Positions 1 through 5,057 of a DNA stretch of 5,057 bases are shown in pieces. Each line of letters starts with the position of its first letter. Position 1 is the first letter of the stretch. The position numbers and the translations under genes are program-made. This DNA comes from Calditrichota bacterium. Its GTDB lineage: Bacteria; Calditrichota; Calditrichia; RBG-13-44-9. The stretch is taken from positions 1 to 5,057 of the forward strand of contig JAFGSO010000282.1 in the NCBI GenBank assembly GCA_016934605.1, read 5' to 3'. The notes below the pieces were generated by a model that saw only the letters and a program-made list of their open reading frames with translations, was not told the DNA's origin and searched no databases.

Positions 1-632
1 ACATCACCCACCGTCCGCAATTCCATGTGACCGCAAAAATCAATGACATGCAGAAATTCCTTGGCAAAGGTTCTCCCCACTTTCGGAAACAGCATGGACC
101 GTTTGGCTCCGGTTCCCTCAATCTCCACTTCATAGGTATCTTCATGCGCTTCAATCATGACATTGATGCCTTTCCGGTTCAGGGCTTTCAATAAGCGTAA
201 ATACTCTCGACCCTTATTGGCAGCATCACCATACTCTTTCAGCGTGATGAACTTCTTGCCCCGGGCATACTGCAGACCGAATTCCAGAAATTTCTGTAAC
301 TCCGACCAACTGTTGATGAACAACCACTTCACACCCATTTTGTCATAGGGCGGTTTGTCCGGAAACTCCTTCAAAAATTCATTCCAGGCTTTCAATGCTT
401 CGATCATATCCTTCTGCATGGAAAACTGAATAAAAGGAATATCCAGACCGTGCAGTGCTCTCATCACCCCGCCTTCCTCAAATTCCGCTATCAGAATATT
501 CTTCCAATAGCTTTTCGGCAGGGTACTGACGAGCGTAGTCTTTCCGAGACCGGACTGACTGTAAACACACACGGTCACACCATGTTTGGACAGGTCAGTG
601 GTCTGTTTGGCAGAAACGATCTGTAATCCCAT
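1..632 (-). CDS. phage-type P-loop ATPase (AAA_24 / Sak4-like), partial at 3' end
   Basis: My reading of the complementary strand gives an uninterrupted frame of 210 complete codons from ATG at 632 to the window edge; the C-terminus is missing. The protein opens MGLQIVSAKQ and has a P-loop at residues 25-33 (SQSGLGKTT, K31). A strand ending in acidic residues follows (ILIAEFEEGG, 46-55), then a Walker-B-like strand (WLFINSWSEL, 103-112), an IEAHED strand (160-165) and a conserved tail (GRTFAKEFLHVIDF). This order matches the phage nucleotide-binding family AAA_24, which includes Sak4-type RecA-like ATPases that work with single-strand DNA-binding proteins in phage recombination and replication. 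Two positions are unusual: serine 25 stands where the Walker A motif normally starts with glycine, and asparagine 107 stands where Walker B normally has aspartate. The start is supported by purine-rich AAGGAAAGG just upstream. The neighbouring tRNA fragment implies it belongs to an integrated element. The family call is from motif memory, not a search; the exact role is inferred. Confidence 0.82.
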   Translation of the reverse strand, partial: MGLQIVSAKQTTDLSKHGVTVCVYSQSGLGKTTLVSTLPKSYWKNILIAEFEEGGVMRALHGLDIPFIQFSMQKDMIEALKAWNEFLKEFPDKPPYDKMGVKWLFINSWSELQKFLEFGLQYARGKKFITLKEYGDAANKGREYLRLLKALNRKGINVMIEAHEDTYEVEIEGTGAKRSMLFPKVGRTFAKEFLHVIDFCGHMELRTVGD

Positions 633-639
633 ATCCTTT

Positions 640-693
640 CCTTTCTTTTTTTAAGTGAAACAGTTAAACAAACCTTTCTTTTTTAAGTGAAAC
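640..693. repeat. direct repeat pair directly upstream of the ATPase gene
   Basis: A 22 bp sequence at 640-661 (CCTTTC, seven T, AAGTGAAAC) recurs at 673-693 with only one T fewer. The repeat starts are 33 bp apart, about three helical turns. The copies lie in the 5' leader of the leftward ATPase gene. The copy nearer the gene also contributes the purine-rich ribosome-binding region on the minus strand (GAAAGG). They could be tandem operators for an element-encoded regulator or a duplicated leader; the sequence does not tell which. Confidence 0.7.
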
Positions 694-706
694 CATTAGG
701 CAAATA

Positions 707-754
707 GCAGTTTAGTATGATAATTGCGTATAATTTGCAGTTTAGAATACTGCA
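707..754. repeat. second direct repeat pair with overlapping inverted repeat
   Basis: GCAGTTTAGTAT at 707-718 is repeated as GCAGTTTAGAAT at 737-748, 30 bp apart with one mismatch. The second copy is also the left half of an inverted repeat, TGCAGT (736-741) and ACTGCA (749-754). A wider inverted pair, GCAAAT (700-705) and ATTTGC (733-738), overlaps both. Clustered direct and inverted repeats between a phage gene and an attachment site fit binding sites for a repressor, an excisionase or integrase arm-type sites. The function is inferred; only the repeats are seen. Confidence 0.55.
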
Positions 755-755
755 T

Positions 756-777
756 TGTCAAGTCAAAATTTTTTGAC
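756..777. promoter_or_regulatory. GTCAA/TTGAC repeats and palindrome, possible promoter/operator
   Basis: GTCAAAA (762-768) and TTTTGAC (771-777) form a 7 bp perfect inverted repeat around TT. A further GTCAA sits directly before it at 757-761. On the minus strand the bases 761-756 read TTGACA, a perfect -35 hexamer pointing towards the ATPase gene. No good -10 lies 16-18 bp downstream of it; the nearest AT-rich candidates are 20-21 bp away. So this is either a weak or regulated leftward promoter or simply a binding palindrome. Confidence 0.35.
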
Positions 778-911
778 CCTCAAAAAGTGCCAAAAATGAC
801 CGTTTTTTTCAATTCAAGCGTACTATTTACGTACCGAGTTCTATTCATCTTTTTTATTCTGCTTTGTAAATTATTCATATTATTAAGGTTAAGCTATCTT
901 AAATTTTTTCA

Positions 912-962
912 GGACACCTGGTTCTGGCCCAGGCGGTGGGGGTTCGAATCCTCCTCCCGCAG
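912..962 (+). tRNA. tRNA-Gln(CTG) 3' fragment (not a complete tRNA)
   Basis: The anticodon arm is complete: stem CCTGG (917-921), loop TTCTGGC (922-928) with anticodon CTG at 924-926, and stem CCAGG (929-933). A 4-nt variable loop follows. The T arm is GGGGG (938-942), loop TTCGAAT (943-949) and CCTCC (950-954), with one G-U pair. The 3' acceptor strand is TCCCGCA (955-961), with discriminator G962. CCA is not encoded (CAG follows), so it would be added by CCA-adding enzyme in the intact gene. The matching 5' acceptor strand TGCGGGA and the D arm are absent upstream, where the sequence is AT-rich. GGAC before the anticodon arm may be a trace of the D stem. G37 after the anticodon is known in many bacterial tRNA-Gln. 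Such a fragment is typical of the distal attachment site left by integration. Confidence 0.85.
912..962 (+). other. putative attachment site (attR-like) in tRNA-Gln 3' end
   Basis: Tyrosine integrases commonly use the anticodon-to-3'-end segment of a tRNA gene as the crossover region. The 3' tRNA fragment therefore marks the likely chromosomal junction. The right end of the shared core should lie at or shortly after G962. The left end lies somewhere between about 911 and the anticodon stem. The partner site, within an intact tRNA-Gln(CTG), should be beyond the left edge in the same orientation. This is inferred from gene structure; the partner is not in view. Confidence 0.65.
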
Positions 963-991
963 CAGTGAAAAATCCAGTAATATCAAGACTT

Positions 992-1028
992 TCGCCACTT
1001 CTTTTGGGGAGTGGCGATTTTTCTTTTT
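992..1028 (+). terminator. Rho-independent terminator of the tRNA-Gln unit
   Basis: TCGCCACT (992-999) pairs perfectly with AGTGGCGA (1010-1017). The stem extends inward by a T-G and a C-G pair around a six-base loop, and is followed by TTTTTCTTTTT (1018-1028). It starts 30 bp after the tRNA 3' end on the same strand. It is therefore probably the original terminator of the tRNA-Gln gene, now separated from its promoter by the inserted element. The opposite orientation lacks a T tract, so it would not serve the leftward gene that ends at 1136. Confidence 0.88.
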
Positions 1029-1135
1029 GCAAATTGTAAATTAAATAAAAGAGATGTGCCTTCTCACGAAATAATCAGAGAAGTTAAAACGATTGGTGGG
1101 TAAAAGATAGCAAAACTTGGTGCGGAAAAATTTCC

Positions 1136-2017
1136 TTATCTTAAAAGAATCATTCTTTTGACGCTCTGATAATTCTCCGCCTGAATCCCGTAGAAGTATA
1201 CCCCGCTGGGAAGGTCCTTCAGATCCACCTCCAATGTGTATCTTCCGGGTGATACCCGGTTTTCGAATAGTACCCTCACCCTCTGCCCGAGAGGATTGTA
1301 AAGTTCTATGCGGACAGATGAAGGTTCCGGTACTGCAAACTCAATCTGGGTGGTGGGATTAAAGGGATTGGGATAATTCTGTCTAAATTCATATTTCTGA
1401 GGTGAATCGGTAGTAGCCGGCTTTAGTGACATTAGTGACCTATCGAGAATAGTAATCTGAATGTTTGTCTTTCGGTCATAAAATCCCTCAGGATCTGTAA
1501 CCGTCATAGTGAAACTTCCTGTTCCTGTACGGGTGAAAGGGACTGGAAAAAGTTTTAAAGAATCCTTGGTAATTTTACATGCTAAAGCGATGGTATCTGA
1601 AATGTTGATAGAAAGTTCATCGATAGTATTATCTGGATCAAAAACTATGGAATCCAGGGGAATATATGTTGTATCTTTATTATATATCATATCAATATTC
1701 CAGGTAATCTTTGGAATTCCGGCATCCGCTTTTTGAGAAGGATCAGAGTAATTATTAGCTGTATCTACCGCGAACAGCGTATAAACATATAAATTACCCG
1801 GATATATACCTAAAGAATCGATATATGTCGTTTTCGGATGAGTTATTTCAGCATGCCTTTTTAAATTTACAGAATCATTTTCCGAGCGGTAGAGGGCGTA
1901 TTTAGCCATATCCACTTCGCTATTTCGATCCCAGGACACATTGAGATGATCTGTCTGTGAAAAAGATATACTTTTATAGACTAATAAAACTAAAAATAGA
2001 AAAGGAAAATATTTAAT
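1136..2017 (-). CDS. small exported FN3/Ig-like protein with T9SS C-terminal sorting domain
   Basis: The C-terminal ~80 residues carry NYPNPFNPTT, a PxPSSVRIELYNPLGQ strand pattern and a final PSGVYFYGIQ...KRMILLR. This is the type IX secretion sorting domain (Por secretion family), which directs cargo across the outer membrane and is usually cleaved off. Counting from an ATT codon at 2017, the layout of 293 residues is: signal peptide 1-20 (KYFPFLFLVLLVY core, likely cut before Q21), FN3-like domain about 26-95 (SWDRNSEVDMAKYALYR), Ig/cadherin-like domain about 103-191 (FDPDNT...TVTDPEG), sorting domain about 212-293. The first standard start in frame is GTG at 1939, which would give 267 residues but cut into the FN3 strand and lose the signal peptide. 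The frame is open upstream to a TGA at 2066-2068 without ATG, GTG or TTG. So translation either starts at ATT (rare) or the start is lost and the gene is decaying. No enzymatic domain is seen; an adhesin or surface-structural role is a guess. Confidence 0.8.
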   Translation of the reverse strand: MKYFPFLFLVLLVYKSISFSQTDHLNVSWDRNSEVDMAKYALYRSENDSVNLKRHAEITHPKTTYIDSLGIYPGNLYVYTLFAVDTANNYSDPSQKADAGIPKITWNIDMIYNKDTTYIPLDSIVFDPDNTIDELSINISDTIALACKITKDSLKLFPVPFTRTGTGSFTMTVTDPEGFYDRKTNIQITILDRSLMSLKPATTDSPQKYEFRQNYPNPFNPTTQIEFAVPEPSSVRIELYNPLGQRVRVLFENRVSPGRYTLEVDLKDLPSGVYFYGIQAENYQSVKRMILLR

Positions 2018-2078
2018 GTATCCATACCCCGACTCATGGTTACCACACCCCGGCGTCCACTGCCATCATTTCCCCTTT

Positions 2079-2104
2079 TTTTATCGGATTGAATCCCGAT
2101 AAAA
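2079..2104. repeat. 26 bp palindrome upstream of the T9SS cargo gene
   Basis: TTTTATCGG (2079-2087) and CCGATAAAA (2096-2104) are perfect 9 bp inverted arms. The 8-base interior ATTGAATC can pair further as ATT/AAT. T's lie on the outer left and A's on the outer right, so on neither strand is the hairpin followed by a T tract. It is therefore not an intrinsic terminator. It could be a protein-binding site or the hairpin of a small repeat element. Confidence 0.6.
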
Positions 2105-2502
2105 TTGTGTAATCTTAAGAAAATAAATTTAAAAATAAAAGACATTTTTCAATATTATGTAACCTATTATTTACTCTTTATTTAAGTAATAAAAATTATT
2201 CAATTTTAAAAAAATTTTATATAAAATGTGATTTTGGTCAAAATATTGCAAGTTTTTGTGTTTCCAAATTCTGTAATTGAATAGGCTTATATACAGAATT
2301 AGCAGGACTGGATCCGGTATTTCAGTGCCCATTGGATTGATTTCTAATGAAAATAAACTTACAGAAAAAATGCTATGATAAGTTAAATGAACTCATAATG
2401 CAGATTTCCGGTACATAAAGTGGCACATTAATTCGAAAAACCAGCAACAAAATCCGTCACACCTGTATATATTTTTTATTTTATTTGATCTTGTTTTAAC
2501 AT

Positions 2503-2510
2503 TAAGTTTG
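2503..2510 (+). promoter_or_regulatory. adk: possible Bacteroidota-type -7 element for the adk operon
   Basis: TAAGTTTG matches TAnnTTTG, the -7 motif of the primary sigma factor in Bacteroidota. It lies 35 bp before the adk start and on the right strand, but the -33 TTG partner is not well spaced. This is one short motif in AT-rich DNA, so it is weak evidence. Confidence 0.25.
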
Positions 2511-2545
2511 AAGAAATTAAATGTGTTAAAAAGAGGAAGTATAAA

Positions 2546-3199
2546 ATGAATCTGATACTACTGGGAGCTCCCGGAGCGGGAAAAGGTACGCAGGCAAAAC
2601 GAATCATGGAAAAATATAATATTCCACAGATTTCAACCGGGGATATCTTGAGGAATGAGGTACAGGAAAAATCTGAGCTGGGTCTGAAAGTCAAAAATAT
2701 TCTTGACCGCGGCGAACTTGTTCCAGATAATATTATTCTTGAAATCATCAGGAAACGGTTGAATCAACCGGATTGTCAAAAGGGATTCATTCTCGATGGC
2801 TTTCCCAGAACTATACCCCAGGCAGAAGGGCTTGAAAAAATTTTATCCGAAAAAGACAGAAAGCACCTCAGAATTATCGAGATTTATGTTCCGGAAGAGA
2901 CCATCGTGCGACGTCTGTCCAGTCGCCGAATTTGTGCAAATTGCGGCAAGGACTATAATCTGATGCTGAATCCGCCCCCACCGGATGGCCGCTGCCCTGT
3001 TTGCGGCGGAAAAATAATTCAAAGGGAAGATGATCAGGAAAAGACAATCAGAAAAAGACTGAAAGTTTTTCGTGAACAAACTGAGCCTCTTATCGAGTAT
3101 TACAAAGACAAAGGAATATTTTATAGAGTTGATGGTCAACAAGATGTACAGGAAGTTTTTAAGGAAATTGAGAATATAATTTCTAAAGTAGAGGAATAA
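2546..3199 (+). CDS. adk: adenylate kinase, zinc-binding long form
   Basis: A cytosolic enzyme that interconverts ATP + AMP and 2 ADP, setting adenylate energy charge. All 217 residues of the usual long bacterial form are present. The P-loop GAPGAGKGT is at 7-15 (K13). The AMP-binding segment begins STGDILRNEV (30-39) with R36. The DGFPRT motif is at 84-89 (R88). The mobile LID is at about 122-162. The LID carries four cysteines at 130, 133, 150 and 153 (CANCG and CPVCG), a structural zinc site as in Gram-positive and many FCB enzymes, in place of the His/Ser/Asp/Thr set of enterobacteria. REDDQEKTIRKRL follows with the catalytic arginines. The start is fixed by the GAGGAAG ribosome-binding site at 2533-2539 and by MNLILLGAPG alignment with the family. 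It is not next to secY/map/infA as in many bacteria; here it leads an operon with two envelope proteins, the next starting 11 bp downstream. Confidence 0.97.
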   Translation: MNLILLGAPGAGKGTQAKRIMEKYNIPQISTGDILRNEVQEKSELGLKVKNILDRGELVPDNIILEIIRKRLNQPDCQKGFILDGFPRTIPQAEGLEKILSEKDRKHLRIIEIYVPEETIVRRLSSRRICANCGKDYNLMLNPPPPDGRCPVCGGKIIQREDDQEKTIRKRLKVFREQTEPLIEYYKDKGIFYRVDGQQDVQEVFKEIENIISKVEE

Positions 3200-3210
3200 T
3201 TTTTCATCTG

Positions 3211-4470
3211 ATGCGGGGAAACAAAATTTTTATTTTATTTGGCATTCTGGCAGGCCTCGTCATTTTATTGAGATGTTCTGAACGTAAAAATGTAAACATT
3301 TTCGATACAGAAAATAACGCAGAACCACCAATAAGATTATACATGACAACAGAAGATAATAAGGCTATTATTCGCTGGGAGACAGAAGATATTGTCGATT
3401 TCAAAGGATTCAGGATCTATCGCGCGGTTGATGATTCTGTTTTCCGGCCTTCCCGGGATTTTCCGGCAGACCAATATTCTTTCACCGATAGCGGTCTGGT
3501 AAATCATAAATGGTACTATTACCGAATCTCGGTGCTTGGATACGGAGTGGAAAGTCTCCTCTCAAAACCAGTCAAATTGATGGCGGGACCAGGTAAAATC
3601 TGGATACTATCACGCTATGGGTACAATATCCGAAGATTATCATATGATTTGTTGCATAATAATGATATATTTTATACAAATTACCCGGCAATAGAATGGG
3701 ATTTTGATAAAGTTAATAGATTTTTCTGGCTGGCTCATGCTCAATTTTATTACATCAGTCGCATGAATCTTAATATTGGCCAGGAAGATTTTTTCTACAG
3801 GGATAAATTTCAGCGGCCTATCGATATCAAAACAGATTTTGACAGTGACAGGATTTTTATCCTTGATGCCAAAAAGAAACGAATCTATGTAATGATTGAT
3901 AACGCTGTTCAGGATTCCATTTCAGTGGATCATTCTGATTTCTTTGCCATTCAACCGATTCCTTTTTCCAGAATCGCTGCAATGGATAGTTCTGGGCTAT
4001 TGATATTTAACTCTACTAAAAATATTGTGAAAGAAATTGAATTTTCGAGCGAGTTTATCGGACAGGATATCTACTATTCCAATGAAATGCTTTATGTTCT
4101 GTCGGCAAGTCTCATCCAGAACGCTTCGGAGATTATTATTCTAAATACATCCGACTTATCACAAAACTCAATCCTTACCAACGGTTATTATACTCTCATT
4201 AGAACTGGAAACGAGAATCAAAATTTCTGGATGGCTCAATATTTATCTTCTGATTCTTACCAAGCCGTGAAACTTTCTTCAGACGGAAAACGTCAATTAC
4301 AGATATCCGTTTCGGATAGCCAGATAGATGATCTGCAGATAAATCCTTATGATAAATCGATAGTTATCGTGCAAAGATATCTTGATAAGATTACCTTATA
4401 TGACAGTACGGGAAGTTTTATATCCGTTAATTCTCAGATTTATGATCCCATAAAAGTAAACATCGAATAA
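3211..4470 (+). CDS. FN3-domain envelope protein with probable beta-propeller, lipoprotein-like
   Basis: I do not recognise a named family. The 419 residues begin with a signal sequence: MRGNK followed by the hydrophobic core IFILFGILAGLVILL, ending at Cys22. LLRC resembles a lipobox, but arginine before the cysteine is atypical, so lipidation is plausible rather than certain. An FN3-like domain spans about 39-124 (AIIRWETEDIVDFKGFRIYR ... WYYYRISVLG), similar in pattern to the FN3 domain of the T9SS cargo at 1136-2017. The rest, about 125-419, is a series of beta-strand-rich segments with repeated motifs such as DRIFILDAKKKRIYV, GLLIFNSTKNIV, EIIILNTSDL and KITLYDSTGSF. These look like blades of an NHL/YVTN-type propeller, so protein or ligand binding at the envelope is the likely role. 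It starts 11 bp after adk; GAGGAA at 3191-3196 is rather far (14 nt) for a ribosome site, which suggests coupling to adk translation. Confidence 0.85.
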   Translation: MRGNKIFILFGILAGLVILLRCSERKNVNIFDTENNAEPPIRLYMTTEDNKAIIRWETEDIVDFKGFRIYRAVDDSVFRPSRDFPADQYSFTDSGLVNHKWYYYRISVLGYGVESLLSKPVKLMAGPGKIWILSRYGYNIRRLSYDLLHNNDIFYTNYPAIEWDFDKVNRFFWLAHAQFYYISRMNLNIGQEDFFYRDKFQRPIDIKTDFDSDRIFILDAKKKRIYVMIDNAVQDSISVDHSDFFAIQPIPFSRIAAMDSSGLLIFNSTKNIVKEIEFSSEFIGQDIYYSNEMLYVLSASLIQNASEIIILNTSDLSQNSILTNGYYTLIRTGNENQNFWMAQYLSSDSYQAVKLSSDGKRQLQISVSDSQIDDLQINPYDKSIVIVQRYLDKITLYDSTGSFISVNSQIYDPIKVNIE

Positions 4471-5057
4471 TGGTCAATAAATTAGTTAAAATTCTTTATA
4501 TCCTGATTCCTCTGGTTGTGCTGCTGATATTTTTAATGGATCTGCTGTCTTTCTACAGCAATATAGTAATCGGAGACATCTCTTTTCTTCGTGAATTAGT
4601 CATATTCAGTCTCATTTTTATTTGCTACTATTACATAAAATCTCGAGCACATTTTGACGAACTCACAATTCAGCAGAATTTAGCCTGGCTCTCAATTATC
4701 ATTGCTGTTAATATTGCTCTTTCCATAATCTTCAATCTATTTTTCAGTCCTGAATATTCAGTCGGATTTCCACCTTCTTATAATTCACCCAATGCCGTAG
4801 TGGTATCGACGCTAACTGCCATTATTGCGTCATTTACACTTGTTCCTGCTCTTTTCATATTAAAACAGCTTATTTTTTACAAACGGAAAAGAAATACGGC
4901 GATCATCTTTAATTTGTATTTGGCAGCCATTACCATGAATGCAATATCAGTGTTCTGGACCCGTCAGCCAATCAGTGATCTGAATTTTACCAGTCAGACG
5001 CTGGGAAATGATCTTTCATTTAGTGCATCCTTAATCTTTATCATAATTTTATCATTC
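4470..5057 (+). CDS. polytopic membrane protein of unknown function, partial at 3' end
   Basis: The ATG at 4470-4472 overlaps the preceding stop codon (TAATG), and the frame stays open for 196 codons to the window edge. It begins MVNKLVKILY, and codon usage and operon position support it. Six hydrophobic segments are visible: residues about 8-26, 41-57, 71-92, 110-135, 143-163 and 183-196 (running off the end). Between segments 3 and 4 is a short polar loop (SPEYSVGFPPSYNSPN), and after segment 4 a basic loop (KQLIFYKRKRN), which suggests that loop is cytoplasmic. No catalytic motif is in view. Such an N-terminal membrane block often precedes a histidine kinase or PP2C/SpoIIE phosphatase domain in this bacterial group, but that is speculation. 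No separate ribosome site is seen, so translation is probably by re-initiation from the upstream gene, linking its dose to the propeller protein. Confidence 0.85.
   Translation, partial: MVNKLVKILYILIPLVVLLIFLMDLLSFYSNIVIGDISFLRELVIFSLIFICYYYIKSRAHFDELTIQQNLAWLSIIIAVNIALSIIFNLFFSPEYSVGFPPSYNSPNAVVVSTLTAIIASFTLVPALFILKQLIFYKRKRNTAIIFNLYLAAITMNAISVFWTRQPISDLNFTSQTLGNDLSFSASLIFIIILSF

Larger units (their letters stand above)
1..962. mobile_element. right end of a tRNA-Gln-integrated prophage or integrative element
   Basis: Three things agree. A phage-type ATPase gene lies at 1-632. The only tRNA sequence is a 3' fragment at about 912-962 with no 5' half. The DNA right of the fragment looks like ordinary chromosome, with a tRNA-type terminator and then a T9SS cargo gene and adk. 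Elements that insert in the 3' end of a tRNA gene restore an intact tRNA at one end and leave a 3' fragment, in the same orientation, at the other. Here that places the element to the left and the intact tRNA-Gln beyond the left edge. No integrase, capsid or conjugation gene is visible, so phage versus other integrative element cannot be decided, and the left border is unknown. The first base of the duplicated core is also uncertain. Confidence 0.68.
2018..2545. other. 528 bp divergent intergenic region without a supported gene
   Basis: This separates the leftward T9SS cargo gene from the rightward adk operon. It contains a C-rich patch at 2022-2075, a palindrome at 2079-2104 and then about 440 bp of very AT-rich DNA rich in A and T runs. 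No reading frame looks coding, and no RNA-gene fold or terminator with a T tract is recognisable. It must hold the promoters of both flanking units. The best adk-proximal candidate is TAAGTTTG at 2503-2510, which fits the Bacteroidota -7 motif TAnnTTTG. A TTTG at 2484-2487 is a possible upstream element, but the 15 bp spacing is shorter than usual. Confidence 0.6.

Noticed and set aside
157..348. Rightward frame antisense to the phage ATPase
   Set aside because: The opposite strand has a long frame with clear family motifs; this is its shadow.
729..734. Perfect TATAAT on the plus strand
   Set aside because: No -35 hexamer 16-18 bp upstream and no gene downstream on that strand other than the tRNA fragment; probably chance in AT-rich DNA.
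880..962. A complete tRNA gene
   Set aside because: No 5' acceptor strand TGCGGGA or D arm anywhere upstream within reach; only the 3' portion exists.
724..1044. Rightward reading frame of 106 codons
   Set aside because: It runs through the tRNA fragment and the terminator hairpin, has no plausible ribosome site and a low-complexity, Phe-rich translation; it is chance.
1509..1736. Rightward frame inside the T9SS cargo gene
   Set aside because: Shadow of the Ig-like domain coding sequence.
2064..2069. Tandem ATG after AAGGGG on the minus strand (9-codon frame MMAVDAGVW)
   Set aside because: Ends at TAA after nine codons and is out of frame with the cargo gene; possible leader peptide but nothing supports it.
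2421..2435. Sigma-54-like TGGCAC ... TTCG
   Set aside because: The essential -12 GC dinucleotide is CG here, so it is a near miss only.
2476..3142. Leftward frames overlapping adk (2476-2748 and 2843-3142)
   Set aside because: adk is unambiguous on the other strand; these translations show no family features.
3204..3404. Leftward frame over the start of the FN3-propeller gene
   Set aside because: Shadow of the signal-peptide and FN3 coding region, no ribosome site.

Overview
The window looks like chromosomal DNA of an AT-rich bacterium of the Fibrobacterota-Chlorobiota-Bacteroidota (FCB) superphylum, probably in the Ignavibacteria / Calditrichota / Marinimicrobia / KSB1 sphere. The main evidence is a textbook type IX secretion (T9SS) C-terminal sorting domain with the NYPNPFNPTT signature. 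A zinc-finger adenylate kinase and an FN3-containing surface protein fit this. The exact phylum cannot be fixed from the sequence.

Left part (1 to about 962): the right end of an integrated mobile element, a prophage or integrative element. It carries a leftward gene for a phage-type P-loop ATPase (AAA_24/Sak4-like, C-terminus outside the window). Upstream of that gene are two sets of direct repeats with about 30-33 bp periodicity and a short perfect-arm palindrome. The element ends in the 3' portion of a tRNA-Gln(CTG) gene (anticodon arm, T arm, 3' acceptor strand). The 5' half of this tRNA is absent. A strong Rho-independent terminator follows 30 bp downstream. This is the expected architecture of the distal attachment site of an element inserted in the 3' end of a tRNA gene, with the intact tRNA predicted to lie left of the window.

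Middle (about 963-2545): host DNA. A leftward gene encodes a small exported protein made of a signal peptide, an FN3-like domain, a second Ig/cadherin-like domain and a T9SS sorting domain. Its signal peptide lies in frame upstream of any ATG/GTG/TTG start, so either it starts at a rare ATT codon or its start has been lost. A roughly 530 bp non-coding stretch follows. It holds a C-rich patch, a 26 bp palindrome and then very AT-rich DNA.

Right part (2546-5057): a tight rightward operon. It runs from adk (complete, with a four-cysteine zinc LID), 11 bp later to a lipoprotein-like protein with an FN3 domain and a probable beta-propeller, then with a TAATG stop/start overlap to a polytopic membrane protein that runs off the window. 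The last two are unrecognised and are probably translationally linked envelope proteins. No CRISPR array, complete rRNA/tRNA or insertion sequence is visible, and I see no clear new defence or other multi-gene system. The most informative novelty is the element/tRNA junction and the unusual start of the T9SS cargo gene.
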